Below are positions 8,762-16,309 of a stretch of 16,467 nt of DNA, in pieces; positions within the stretch are counted from its first letter, which is position 1; the number at the start of each line of letters is the position of its first letter. Source of the stretch: Trachipleistophora hominis (taxonomy: Eukaryota; Microsporidia; Pleistophoridae); assembly GCA_000316135.1 (NCBI GenBank), contig JH994041.1, positions 27,967 through 44,433 on the forward strand, in the 5' to 3' direction. Under the pieces are notes generated by a model. It saw only the letters and a list, made by a program, of their open reading frames with translations. It did not search any database and was not told the DNA's origin. The translations under genes were made by a program, and so were the position numbers.

Positions 8762-9753
8762 AAGCTAATTGAGCAATTACATCTGGTGTTTTCCCTGTAA
8801 AACGAGATTTATAGAATTGTGGTTAATTTGGATTTTTGAAAGCCGCTCGATTGTTTTTCTTATCTAAAAAGAACCTTATTTACTTTCCTTGTCTCACACA
8901 CCATAGATATTCTTCTAGTCCGCTGGGATCAACCAGCATGGTTAGTATTATTGCTTAAACTGCGTTCTTATTTGCACTACATCCAACATGAGAGTAGAAT
9001 AATTGTCGAATTTGAGACGATGATGGAATAATGCTATATTACACTACAACGATTATTACAGATTGCTATTCAATTTATAAACAACGACTAATAATCAAAC
9101 AATAAGATTCAAGGACAAATCTCCTTCAATTGTTTCGTTTCGTTGTTTAATGTGGTCTCGTCTGTATACTTTCCTAAATTCTTTCATATTCATATATGTA
9201 TTTATTATTGTATTTGATTTTCCATATTATAAACTTTTAATACAATAATACATACACCGTTGAATAAAATTTAATTTAAACATGTAATACTTTAAGCTAC
9301 ATGAAAATAAGTTACTTTGATAAAACCTTAATGACAGAGCAGAAACTTTTACCATACAGAAACATTAGACGTTCATCATTACTATATATCAATAAAAAAA
9401 TAATCAGAAACTGATTACTTGATTTGATGAAAACAAATTATCATGCATATCAAAAAAATCAACCTCTGCGTTTTATATTTCAATGATAAAGAAAATTACG
9501 AGTTTTCATCTAACTTACTTCTCGAATACATTCTTTTCATCTTTAACAAATCATATATTAAGTTTAAATTTTACTTGGATTAATATTAAAAATTTTTACC
9601 GAAAAGCGTAAATGTCAAAAAAATGATCATAAAATAGTAAATAAATGAATTTCGAAGAAAAGTGAACAGTTTCGAGCTACGAAACAAGTTCTTATTTTCT
9701 TTATAAATTATTATCGTTCAGATAACAATAAATAGTATAATATATTTTACCTC
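8762..9753. other. Intergenic region with weak coding-like fragments
   Basis: About 1 kb. A minus-strand fragment near 8880-8939 reads MLVDPSGLEEYLWCVRQGK and then meets a stop; the same frame continues IRFFLDKKNNRAAF. It is unusually protein-like but too short to name. A 5-bp hairpin GCTGG/CCAGC lies at about 8922-8937. The rest (9000-9750) is very AT-rich with no candidate. Confidence 0.4.
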
Positions 9754-10245
9754 TCAAATAATTTCGAAATCACTTAAAATGCATCCACTTCCACTTTCAA
9801 TTTCTGATTCAAAGTTTTCTTCATCGTTTTGATCTTCGAATATTTCGTCCATCACCTTTTTCCCTTTACATGCACCAAGAATATTAACTAGAGATTGTTT
9901 GATGTGAATATACATATTTCGTACTTTCTCTTCATTGTTCATTTTTTTAATAACCTTAACATTAAAAACAGTTGGCAAGCATTTCTTCAAGACCATTACC
10001 AGTTGTCTTTGTGTTATAATCCCCTTCACCTCTATAGCGAGTAAATGATTTGTTGAATTTATGATTTTTTCTTTAAAAATGAGCTTTTCGTTCAGTGTAT
10101 ATACCAAACTACTATTTATTGATATCGGTGATACAAAAAGAACATTTTTAGCAACACCAACCTTAATTAGATTCGTATTCCTTAAGTATAGTCGAATTTT
10201 GTAAAATTTTTTAACTATGTGCAGTACATTTGGTTGGTGCAGCAT
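9754..10245 (-). CDS. Orphan 163-residue protein with acidic tail; faint L23-like fold pattern
   Basis: Intact frame with a clear ATG (MLHQPNVLHIVKKFYKIRLY). Residues 1-120 are basic and predicted alpha/beta. Residues 121-163 end in an acidic tail (DEIFEDQNDEENFESEIESG). The order strand (NHLLAIEVKG), helix (TQRQLVMVLKKCLP), strand (FNVKVIKKMN), turn, strand (RNMYIHIKQS) resembles the ribosomal protein uL23 pattern (strand, helix ending in a basic face, V..VNT, then KKAYV.L). Identity is too low to claim it. A true organellar L23 would argue against a microsporidian source, since those parasites lack mitochondrial ribosomes, so the question matters. Other ferredoxin-like RNA-binding proteins are equally possible. 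It stands alone, with no operon-like partner. Confidence 0.55.
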   Translation of the reverse strand: MLHQPNVLHIVKKFYKIRLYLRNTNLIKVGVAKNVLFVSPISINSSLVYTLNEKLIFKEKIINSTNHLLAIEVKGIITQRQLVMVLKKCLPTVFNVKVIKKMNNEEKVRNMYIHIKQSLVNILGACKGKKVMDEIFEDQNDEENFESEIESGSGCILSDFEII

Positions 10246-10365
10246 AAAATAAAAGGTTTCTCGTGTATAATAATAATTATTTTTAAAAAAGATTAGAAAA
10301 CATTCACATACGCAGTATCAATTCACTTCAATGTGTTGTTTTTCTAAACCATTATTTTGAACGTT

Positions 10366-10745
10366 TTATTTGCCAAACATAATATCCCTTTTTAGGTAAT
10401 AATAGTTTTGTGATAACTTCGTAGAATCGGTATTTTTAAATGGTCTGACATTGCAATTGACTTTATTGTCGTTGTAAACTGCTCTCTCATGTGAAGACTG
10501 TTTCGCGGTGCCTCGTATGGATAGTTACCATACGTGCCTCATTGGGTATAATCTGTATTTCGATAGTTGACTTACAAAAACTGCCATAATTACTTTCAGT
10601 TGATGTTTATATCGACATGTTCGTTCACATGAGTTACTGTTCGTGAATCCTTCATGTTGCTAATGCCGATGATAGCAGGTTGGTGCTCTCTCATCCTTCA
10701 GTTTAAACAATTTTACATTTCCTTTCGTGGTCACTGATATCTGTG
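10366..10745 (-). pseudogene. Possible decayed coding region
   Basis: One minus-strand frame is open for 52 codons ending at 10366-10368 (contains TAKQSSHERAVYNDNKVN and ends LKRDIMFGK). The same frame continues upstream past a TAA (10525-10527) for another 44 codons (HEGFTNSNSCERTCRYKHQL, then KVIMAVFVSQLSKYRLYP) to a TAG at 10660-10662. Stretches this protein-like in one frame with isolated stops suggest a decayed gene. However, alternative frames here also look acceptable, which weakens the case. The product is not recognised. Confidence 0.22.
10514..10534. other. 7-bp perfect hairpin
   Basis: CGTATGG at 10514-10520 pairs with CCATACG at 10528-10534 across a 7-base loop. The arms are flanked on both sides by CCTC. 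It could be a transcript structure or a small inverted repeat; no function can be assigned. Confidence 0.35.
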
Positions 10746-11301
10746 AAAGAAAATATGGACATTGTTGTTATTTACATTTTGTTTTATGTTTTAGTTTTAT
10801 CCAATTGTGGGAATAGATGTTTTAAAAATTTTTAATCTGATATACGATATAAATTCCAACACCGGACACAGAATGGTTGTAAACTTATCCTAAATTATAA
10901 CTTTTACCGATCACTGGTATACAAAATCTGTTAATTACATCATTTTCTTTAACCAGTTTTTTATTTTTTAGTTTCACTATAAATTACCACAAATAAGAAA
11001 ATGAAAAATGAATAGAAGTGACGTTTCTGTTATACACGCTAATTATATGCAAAACTGTGTTTGTCACAGGAAAAAAGCTGTGTCATGAATGTGGTGCAAG
11101 TGAAATGGAAAGTTGTGTCGTATTTGTAATTTATTTGTTAACAAAATTCGGTTAGACCATTTATCACCAAGTTTTATATCTGATTACCGCATTATAAAAT
11201 GCCAAATATGAATAAATTGTGTAATAAAACCAACTTACCTTTTTTGTAATATTATTTTTTATGTGTGCTAGTATAAATTAACTTTAAAATTAGACTGCTT
11301 C

Positions 11302-13447
11302 ATGATAATTTTTCTATTCTTTAGTGTTTTCCTTACATCATCTCCGCCTAACAGAAGTTCTGATCACCATGCGGAACCTATGGACATTGACTTGACACAG
11401 AACATGCATGGAGTAACGGACTCTACACAGCTCAAGGTTGGCAAAACGCAAGGTAGCAATATAAAAACTAAGCAATTGACCGAGTCTGCAGCCTCTTCAT
11501 CTAAAATATCATCACCGGATAGATCAAACATGCCTACTTGTAGTACAGAGATACCTTCTCAAAATACCACCGACCGAAAGCGAAAAAGTAATAGAATACT
11601 TGCTGCAGCTAAAAAAAAGTTTTACAACTTACAGAAGAAGATTTTGGCTACGATAGACCAATGTTTAGTCCGTTTTCACCAGCAAATTATTCGAATGATG
11701 GCTTGAAATGCGATAGTGAGCGCAACCAATATCGTGAATATACTATGCTTGGTAGTCCATTAAACCAAATGGACACTGTACCGAGTCAGAAGACGACCGT
11801 GTCAAATTCTGCAAAGGCGGCACATAGTAATGTAGATGCAGGGACAATTCTCTCGTCAGCAAATATATATTCAAGTTCATATGATAACCAATATATGACG
11901 CCTATTCCATCACCAAGTAGTTTAAATTATGTGTCGTGTCAAACTCCCAGCGATTTTGATGAACCGTTTTCTCCTTTTTCATCCAATTATCAACCACTAT
12001 CAAATGCCATGTCAGAGGACAATGATGAATTTTTGTGTGCCTGGATGATTTAAGCTGTTCTACTCCTTCCACTTTCGATCCTTCTATTTTTGATGGTCTC
12101 TGTAGTCCTTTACCCCAGGATATTGGCAAAGTAACGCCAATTCATTCAATTGATAGTAAAGATGATACAAATCAACATAAAAAAGCCACCAAAAAAAGTC
12201 TTAAATCACCAAAAAGAAAAACACAGACGATTCTAAAATCTCCTAGTCAACGATCACCGTACGATTATCAAGAATCAGCTAGCTCTAATTTTCACTCTAC
12301 TTTTCATAAGGCATCTGATTTATCAAAAATCGTACCATACGATGATAGTTCCAAACTAATGCCTCCACCTTCGACGCCTGGAGTTATGAGGGCACCACAT
12401 TCTTCTTCTACGTATTGCACAGCATCAAAATTAACATCTATCTATCCTAATAAGACACCACATAGCAATACAATACCAAGATCTATGAATGAAGAAGCTG
12501 CCCAATACTATCCAGGAGGTAGTCAATACCCATCTGATCCACAAGCTAATCAATACTATCCCGGAGGTAGTCAATACTCATCTGATCCACTAGCTAACCA
12601 ATACTATCCCGGAGATAGTCAATACCCACCTGATCCACAAGCTAATCAATACTATTCCGGAGATAGTCAATACCCATCTGATCAACAAGCTAATCAATAC
12701 TATCCCGGAGATAGTCAATACCCACCTGATCCACAAGCTAGTCAATACTATCCCGGAGATAGTCAAAAATCATCAGATAATCGTTTCTTATCTTCAACAG
12801 AACACTACACTTGGAATACCACGATGTTGTCACAAGTATCATGTGACGTGAATCAGGTCACATCGTCTACAAGCGATCAAACACTTTCGGACAACCCGAA
12901 CGCAACACATTCCTCATTTGTGGCACCATTAAATACAGATGTTTATTTGGAAAGAGCATATGGTCCTAATCAAGTTGCACAGCAACAATCTACAACGGTC
13001 ATAATCCCAGAGAAACAAGTTTGTAATGTCAGTAGTAGTAACCTTCCAGAAACAATGGATGTTCACAGTCGCTTAGATGAACATATGTCTGCTGAATGTG
13101 CAGCAACGAACTTGGATACTGCTATTACATCATCAGAAAATGCACTAAGTTCTGCAAAAGGCTTTTCATCAGATGACACACCACAAGTTATTGATCAAGC
13201 GTATGAACAAAGACTTATAAAAGAGTTTGAGGATTTGATGAATCAAATCGATTTAAATTACGAGAGCGAAGCAATTTCGTACTTTGGTCCGAATTACAAG
13301 TCATATTTCGATCAAAAGGAAAATACGGATGAAGCTGGCGATGAGGATGAGGATAACGATGATGAAAACGACGACGATGATGATGATGGCGATGATGATG
13401 ATGGTGATGATGATGAGGAAGAGGACGATGATGATGACGATATTTAA
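11302..13447 (+). CDS. Large low-complexity protein: hydrophobic start, NLS clusters, Tyr-rich repeats, Asp tail
   Basis: Three frames (11302-11706, 11661-12053, 12035-13447) join with one missing base at an A8 run and one at a T5 run, giving about 715 residues. Order: MIIFLFFSVFLTSS, which looks like a signal peptide (cleavage near residue 14); a Ser/Thr-rich region; a bipartite basic cluster DRKRKSNRILAAAKKK; FSPFSPANYS and PSDFDEPFSPFSSN motifs; a related STPSTFDPSIFDGLCSPLP; a second basic cluster KKSLKSPKRK; the 16-residue tandem repeats; a Gln/Ser/Thr-rich stretch; and a final Asp/Glu tail. Export signal plus nuclear signals would fit a secreted protein that enters the host nucleus, as in some intracellular parasites; this is inference. 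If translation starts at the internal Met (MDIDLTQ), it would instead be an ordinary nuclear protein. No enzyme domain is visible. Confidence 0.65.
11613..11619 (+). other. Frame junction at A8 with a -1 slippery heptamer
   Basis: The zero frame reads GCT AAA AAA AAG TTT, which contains the heptamer A AAA AAG in the phase needed for -1 ribosomal slippage. A -1 slip leads straight into GTT TTA CAA CTT..., the frame that continues into FSPFSPANYS. An A9 in the true genome would give the same join without slippage. I see no strong hairpin just downstream. Confidence 0.6.
12035..12053 (+). other. Second frame junction at T5
   Basis: The upstream frame reads SEDNDEFLCAWMI and stops. The downstream frame reads FVCLDDLSCSTPST. 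Both pass through GAATTTTTGTG. One extra T would join them; this is not a standard slippery site. A 20-nt GT-AG segment starting at the GTGTGC would also restore frame, but it is a poor intron. Confidence 0.55.
12500..12787 (+). repeat. Six 48-bp tandem repeats coding a Tyr/Pro-rich 16-mer
   Basis: Units start at 12500, 12548, 12596, 12644, 12692 and 12740. The consensus is NQYYPGDSQYPPDPQA. Unit 1 starts with Ala, units 1 and 2 have GG for GD, unit 4 has SGDSQYPSDQ, and unit 6 is degenerate after SQ. All units are exactly in frame and differ by few bases, so copy number has expanded recently. Repeats rich in Tyr, Pro and Gly are typical of extended, sticky or multivalent binding regions. Confidence 0.9.
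13328..13441 (+). repeat. GAT-type trinucleotide microsatellite encoding an Asp/Glu tail
   Basis: A run of GAT, GAC, GAA, GAG with occasional GGC/GGT and AAC codons ends two codons before the stop. It encodes blocks such as DEDEDNDDEND and GDDDEEEDDDDDD. The run is prone to length change. It produces a spurious His-rich frame on the other strand. Confidence 0.85.
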
Positions 13448-13535
13448 CCAAGTTACAATTAAAAACGTTACGGATAAGATTATTATGAGTTAAAACTAGA
13501 ATTTTATTTTATACTTGTTGTGATATTTCATTTAG

Positions 13536-13730
13536 AAAATAGAAATTTAGGTTAGCATGCTTTCGATAAGGCTTATCTTTCTTCCTTCTTAGTTTCATTC
13601 TAAGTAGGTTTTCTAGCACCATGTGTATTTTTTTAGCAGAGGTCAGAAATTAATTTTTTGCCGCCGTCAACGATTTACCTAAACATCGATCATGAATGAT
13701 TGCGGTGTAAGTTTGGAATATAGGAATTAC
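13536..13730. repeat. Dispersed direct repeat, copy B (decayed 3' end of the copy A gene)
   Basis: On the minus strand this copy still shows IVDGGKKLIS where copy A has IVDADKELTV, and YRKHA near its end, but in different frames and with stops (for example after DLC). Non-synonymous changes dominate, including loss of the Cys and His of the putative finger. It is a non-functional relic. It ends within a few bases of the start of the GC-rich island. Confidence 0.6.
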
Positions 13731-14560
13731 ACCGCCCCGGGGATGGACAACAACCTCCATGTGGACCTGGGTGGAAACATGCAGTTTGGTCGTGTTGTGT
13801 GGCTAATGTTGCTTGTCGGTTTTCCGGCTTAGGGTGTACGGCTTACTTTCAGCCGTTCATCCCGAACATCTGTTGGGAGAGTCAGCAGTCTTGAGCCGGC
13901 CCCTTGTGTTGGATCAGAGTCTGCTGTGTCAGTCGCAGACTCAGTCCCGCTCCTAATCAATAACACTTCCGATATACGGACATCTTATCCCTGAGCATCG
14001 ACACCATGTTCAGGGAATATGAACGGCACGAGGTGCCACATGCTATCCTGCTGGTACATAACGGTGAACAAGCCTGCCATGCAGACGCAGACCCCTCTAT
14101 GCGTCTAGAAATGACACGTTTGCGTGTCACCAGGTTGTCAACAACATGAAGTGAATGCTGTCGATAACGAAAATATCCGTGTTGCGGACCAAGAGGTCTT
14201 TTCACAAGGTTTATAATGAACAAGGAGGCGGGTGATAGGCTGTAAAGATGACGACTGCAGATAGAAGGAGGCTCCATACTAAAGTCCAAGTATGCGACCT
14301 TGTGTGAAGTGTGAAAATTTAAGCGTGCATACCTCAAAGCCAAAATAGTTTGGGGTGCCCCGGAAGGGGAATGGACAGTATGTTGTCAGCATACTGCTGA
14401 AGTTTCTGTTGCGCTATGCGACATACTTCGACTTACGTCCATGGTTTGCCGAACAAAATTCAGGTTTTGGCCATGCAGTACGTGTTTGTTGGGTGAGCCT
14501 TGCAGGACCTCTATGAACCGAAGACCGGTGGCCATGGTTAAGGCCCTAGCGGGCTAGAAA
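13731..14560 (+). pseudogene. GC-rich island with decayed coding sequence
   Basis: Composition jumps from about one-third to roughly half G+C at 13731 and falls back after about 14560. Protein-like fragments appear in all three plus frames. These include MQFGRVVWLMLLVGFPA (signal-peptide-like, ATG near 13780) then a TAG, and SLEPAPCVGSESAVSVADS. Next come FREYERHEVPHAILLVHNG, VNAVDNENIRVADQEVFSQG and YVVSILLKFLLRYATYFDLR (near 14380-14440). Each is cut by stops or frame changes. This fits a foreign or formerly high-GC secreted-protein gene in decay. No family was recognised; transposon or host origin cannot be excluded. The minus strand also has a 128-codon frame (13957-14343), but its residue make-up looks like a shadow. 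Confidence 0.35.
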
Positions 14561-14949
14561 AGGGATTTATTATTTTTGCTGTTGACAATGAGGAGGCTAT
14601 GTTCGTGATGACGGGGAGGTGGAAAGTTGATCATCAGATTTCTTAAATAAAGCTCTTTCAATCTAAAAAAGTCCATAGTGCAACGCTCACGAGTCATTTA
14701 GGCAGGGTGATGTTTTTATTCTTGTGAAGTATTTTGATGATTTTATACGATATACATCATGACAATAACTTGGGTGTAATTATTATCTATCCATCTATTG
14801 TATCAATATTAAGTAAGCCAATCTTTTTAAATTATCACCTATTAGAGATATCATTTAAACGTGCTCAAAGTTCAAATAAGCTGCTGACCAAATGAGTAGG
14901 TATGTGATTGTGAGGTGGATATATATAAATAAACATATGGTCTTAATAC
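14561..14949. other. Intergenic region, nothing firm
   Basis: About 390 bases returning to AT-rich composition after the GC-rich island. No gene, repeat or RNA gene was recognised. Confidence 0.5.
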
Positions 14950-15169
14950 ATGGGATGTGGATCGTCTTTTAAGAATTCGCTCATTATAGATTTATCAAGA
15001 TTGTTACTACGAAACTGTAAGACATGCCTACTGATTTTGTGAGCGTCCCACAGAAAATGATGATATGGTGCCTGCTGTTTGTTACCAGTGTTCAGGTGAT
15101 TATGTTGCCTTGTGTGTCGAGCTTGCTTTCTGTGTGAGTTGTTCATTCATCGATTCTGTTGTTAAATAA
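14950..15169 (+). CDS. Small Cys-rich RING-like protein with N-myristoylation motif, one frame change
   Basis: An ATG at 14950 starts MGCGSSFKNSLIIDLSR, a strong N-myristoylation plus palmitoylation signature (MGC, Ser at position 6). The frame continues LLLRNCKTCLLI and stops at 15040-15042. The next frame enters through the T4 just before that stop and reads CERPTENDDMVPAV, then CYQCSGDYVALC, then VELAFCVSCSFIDSVVK, and stops at 15167-15169. If one T is an error, the product has 72 residues and 9 cysteines after the MGC start. The spacing C-x2-C-x7-C-x6-C-x2-C resembles the first half of a RING finger (compare C-G-H-L-x2-C-x2-C of IAP RINGs), but Glu replaces the usual His. Past the stop the same frame reads GCRNCK, which could be the lost last Cys pair. 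A lipid-anchored ubiquitin ligase is one possibility; unrelated zinc binding is another. Confidence 0.35.
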
Positions 15170-15358
15170 GCTCATTCTTCTTTCCTGCGCGGGTGTAGAA
15201 ATTGTAAATAATTTTAAATTGTGCTGGGGTTCGAAGTACGATATACTTTTTTTAAAAAATAGAAGTTGTACTACAATACCATCACTTTCGTATCAAATAT
15301 TTGTTTGTAAAATATTTTGCAGTAACGCGACAGATCATCTGTTATAAACACTGAAACA
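15170..15358. other. Short intergenic segment
   Basis: A plus-strand frame 15159-15347 (TTG start, LNKLILLSCAGVEI) overlaps the end of the Cys-rich gene. It has no ATG and no recognisable content, so it is not called. A TTCGAA near 15226 is not part of a tRNA. Confidence 0.5.
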
Positions 15359-15514
15359 ATGGTAGGAAAAACCAAAACTATAAAAGCGAAGCCAAACAAG
15401 TCAGACGAAAGTGTAAGCAAGCAGAAGAAAAACATGAAAAAATCACAAACAACTATTCCAACAAGTAAACATGGCTGTGGGATGATGACGTTTATGGAAC
15501 CCACCTTTATTTAA
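15359..15514 (+). CDS. Lys-rich 51-residue peptide (uncertain)
   Basis: The ATG at 15359 starts MVGKTKTIKAKPNKSDESVS, followed by KQKKNMKK and an end SKHGCGMMTFMEPTFI. It is very basic for 35 residues. Inside it, ACAA|GTAAAC at 15464/15465 looks like a splice donor. A pyrimidine-rich acceptor, TTTACAG, ends at 15600, with ACTAAAAC as a possible branch site. Splicing those 136 nt would fuse the basic part in frame to a hydrophobic segment TLCFLAGIVITVMAVP and a stop, giving a tail-anchored or type II membrane protein. Unspliced it is a short basic peptide. The long minus-strand frames opposite are hydrophobic mirrors of the Lys codons. Confidence 0.3.
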   Translation: MVGKTKTIKAKPNKSDESVSKQKKNMKKSQTTIPTSKHGCGMMTFMEPTFI

Positions 15515-15575
15515 CCTTGGCCTTCTCTCGTGCCTCTCTTCATCGTATTCTTTTCTCATGACTAAAACGAGATAG

Positions 15576-15789
15576 ATGAAAGATAATAAAATCTTTACAG
15601 CGTTATGCTTTTTGGCGGGAATCGTGATAACTGTCATGGCTGTCCCATGACAATGGCAGTATACAATATGGGACAACTGATAGTAATTATGTGGATCAAA
15701 CAGGTCAAGCCACCAGAGGATACGTTATACGAAACAAGGCCGGTATAATAGACAACCAAGTGAGACACAGTGAGACGATCCTCTTATAA
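15576..15789 (+). CDS. Small secreted orphan protein, one frame change
   Basis: The ATG at 15576 starts MKDNKIFTALCFLAGIVIT, then VMAVP, then a stop at 15648-15650: a textbook signal peptide with nothing behind it. In the next frame, entered at the C3 of GTCCCATG, coding continues HDNGSIQYGTTDSNYVDQTG, then QATRGYVIRNKAGIIDNQVR, and ends HSETILL at 15787-15789. With one C removed the product is 70 residues, cleaved near residue 22 to a polar peptide of about 48 residues. The mature part has no Cys. Not recognised. The alternative is a spliced link to the Lys-rich start at 15359, using the same hydrophobic segment as a membrane anchor. Confidence 0.4.
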
Positions 15790-16309
15790 GAGAGCAGTTG
15801 ACCACAACAATGAGGTCAATTACGGCATTTTTTTTATCACTAACACTCACTGTACGTTCATCGCAATTTTTATCTTAAGGTTGTTACATCATCCTTGATG
15901 TACTTATATGCAGTTGCTACATGGTAATATTAATTTCAGCAAGCAAGTTTATGATGAGTATGTTAGTTTTATAACAAGTATAAAAACGTCGGAGAATACT
16001 TATAGGTTAAACACAGTTCGAATAACTATTAACGTAAAGGCTCATATAATAATTTTATATTGTTGTTAAATCAATAAATAATAGTAAATGAACGTTTTTG
16101 TCATGTATATAGGTCAAAATTTATTTTTATTGGTTTGTGCATATGAACCTGATAAAAACTACAATTTTTAATGTTTTTTACGTATATGTTATTGTTTAGT
16201 TTATATTTGATACGCCTGCCATATGAACTGATGGTTGTTAAATTTAATAACAGTTGAAATATTAATATTCTATAAACGATGCCTTAAATTGCCTACAGAA
16301 CTAAAAAAG
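15790..16309. other. AT-rich intergenic region
   Basis: About 520 bases rich in TATA-like and poly-T runs. No gene, repeat or RNA gene was recognised. Confidence 0.55.

Larger units (their letters stand above)
10246..11301. other. Intergenic region, mostly without a gene
   Basis: About 1.05 kb. The right half (10750-11300) is AT-rich and should contain the promoter of the 11302 gene; no CCC motif is seen next to that ATG. The left half contains coding-like debris listed separately and a 7-bp hairpin. Confidence 0.5.

Noticed and set aside
11619..11634. 16-nt GT-AG intron at the first junction of the repeat protein
   Set aside because: Removing it leads to a stop within eight codons; the required frame needs a different length.
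13215..13451. His-rich minus-strand frame opposite the Asp tail
   Set aside because: It is the reverse reading of GAT repeats; the plus strand has the real long frame.
13957..14343. 128-codon minus-strand frame in the GC-rich island
   Set aside because: GC-rich DNA has fewer chance stops; the composition (Arg, Ser, Cys, His) looks like a shadow, though it cannot be fully excluded.
14990..15110. DHHC palmitoyltransferase remnant
   Set aside because: CKTC and a D-x-x-x-P run resemble the DHHC core, but the spacing is 9 residues too short and the DHHC tetrad itself is absent; the RING-like reading fits the cysteines better.
14943..15146. 67-codon minus-strand frame
   Set aside because: It lies opposite the Cys-rich plus-strand candidate, has no recognisable feature, and its His/Gln content mirrors the other strand.
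15180..15245. tRNA candidate around TTCGAA
   Set aside because: No acceptor or anticodon stem can be formed around it.
15271..15676. Two overlapping minus-strand hydrophobic or basic frames
   Set aside because: The hydrophobic runs are antisense of Lys codons, and both overlap better plus-strand signal-peptide or Lys-rich frames.
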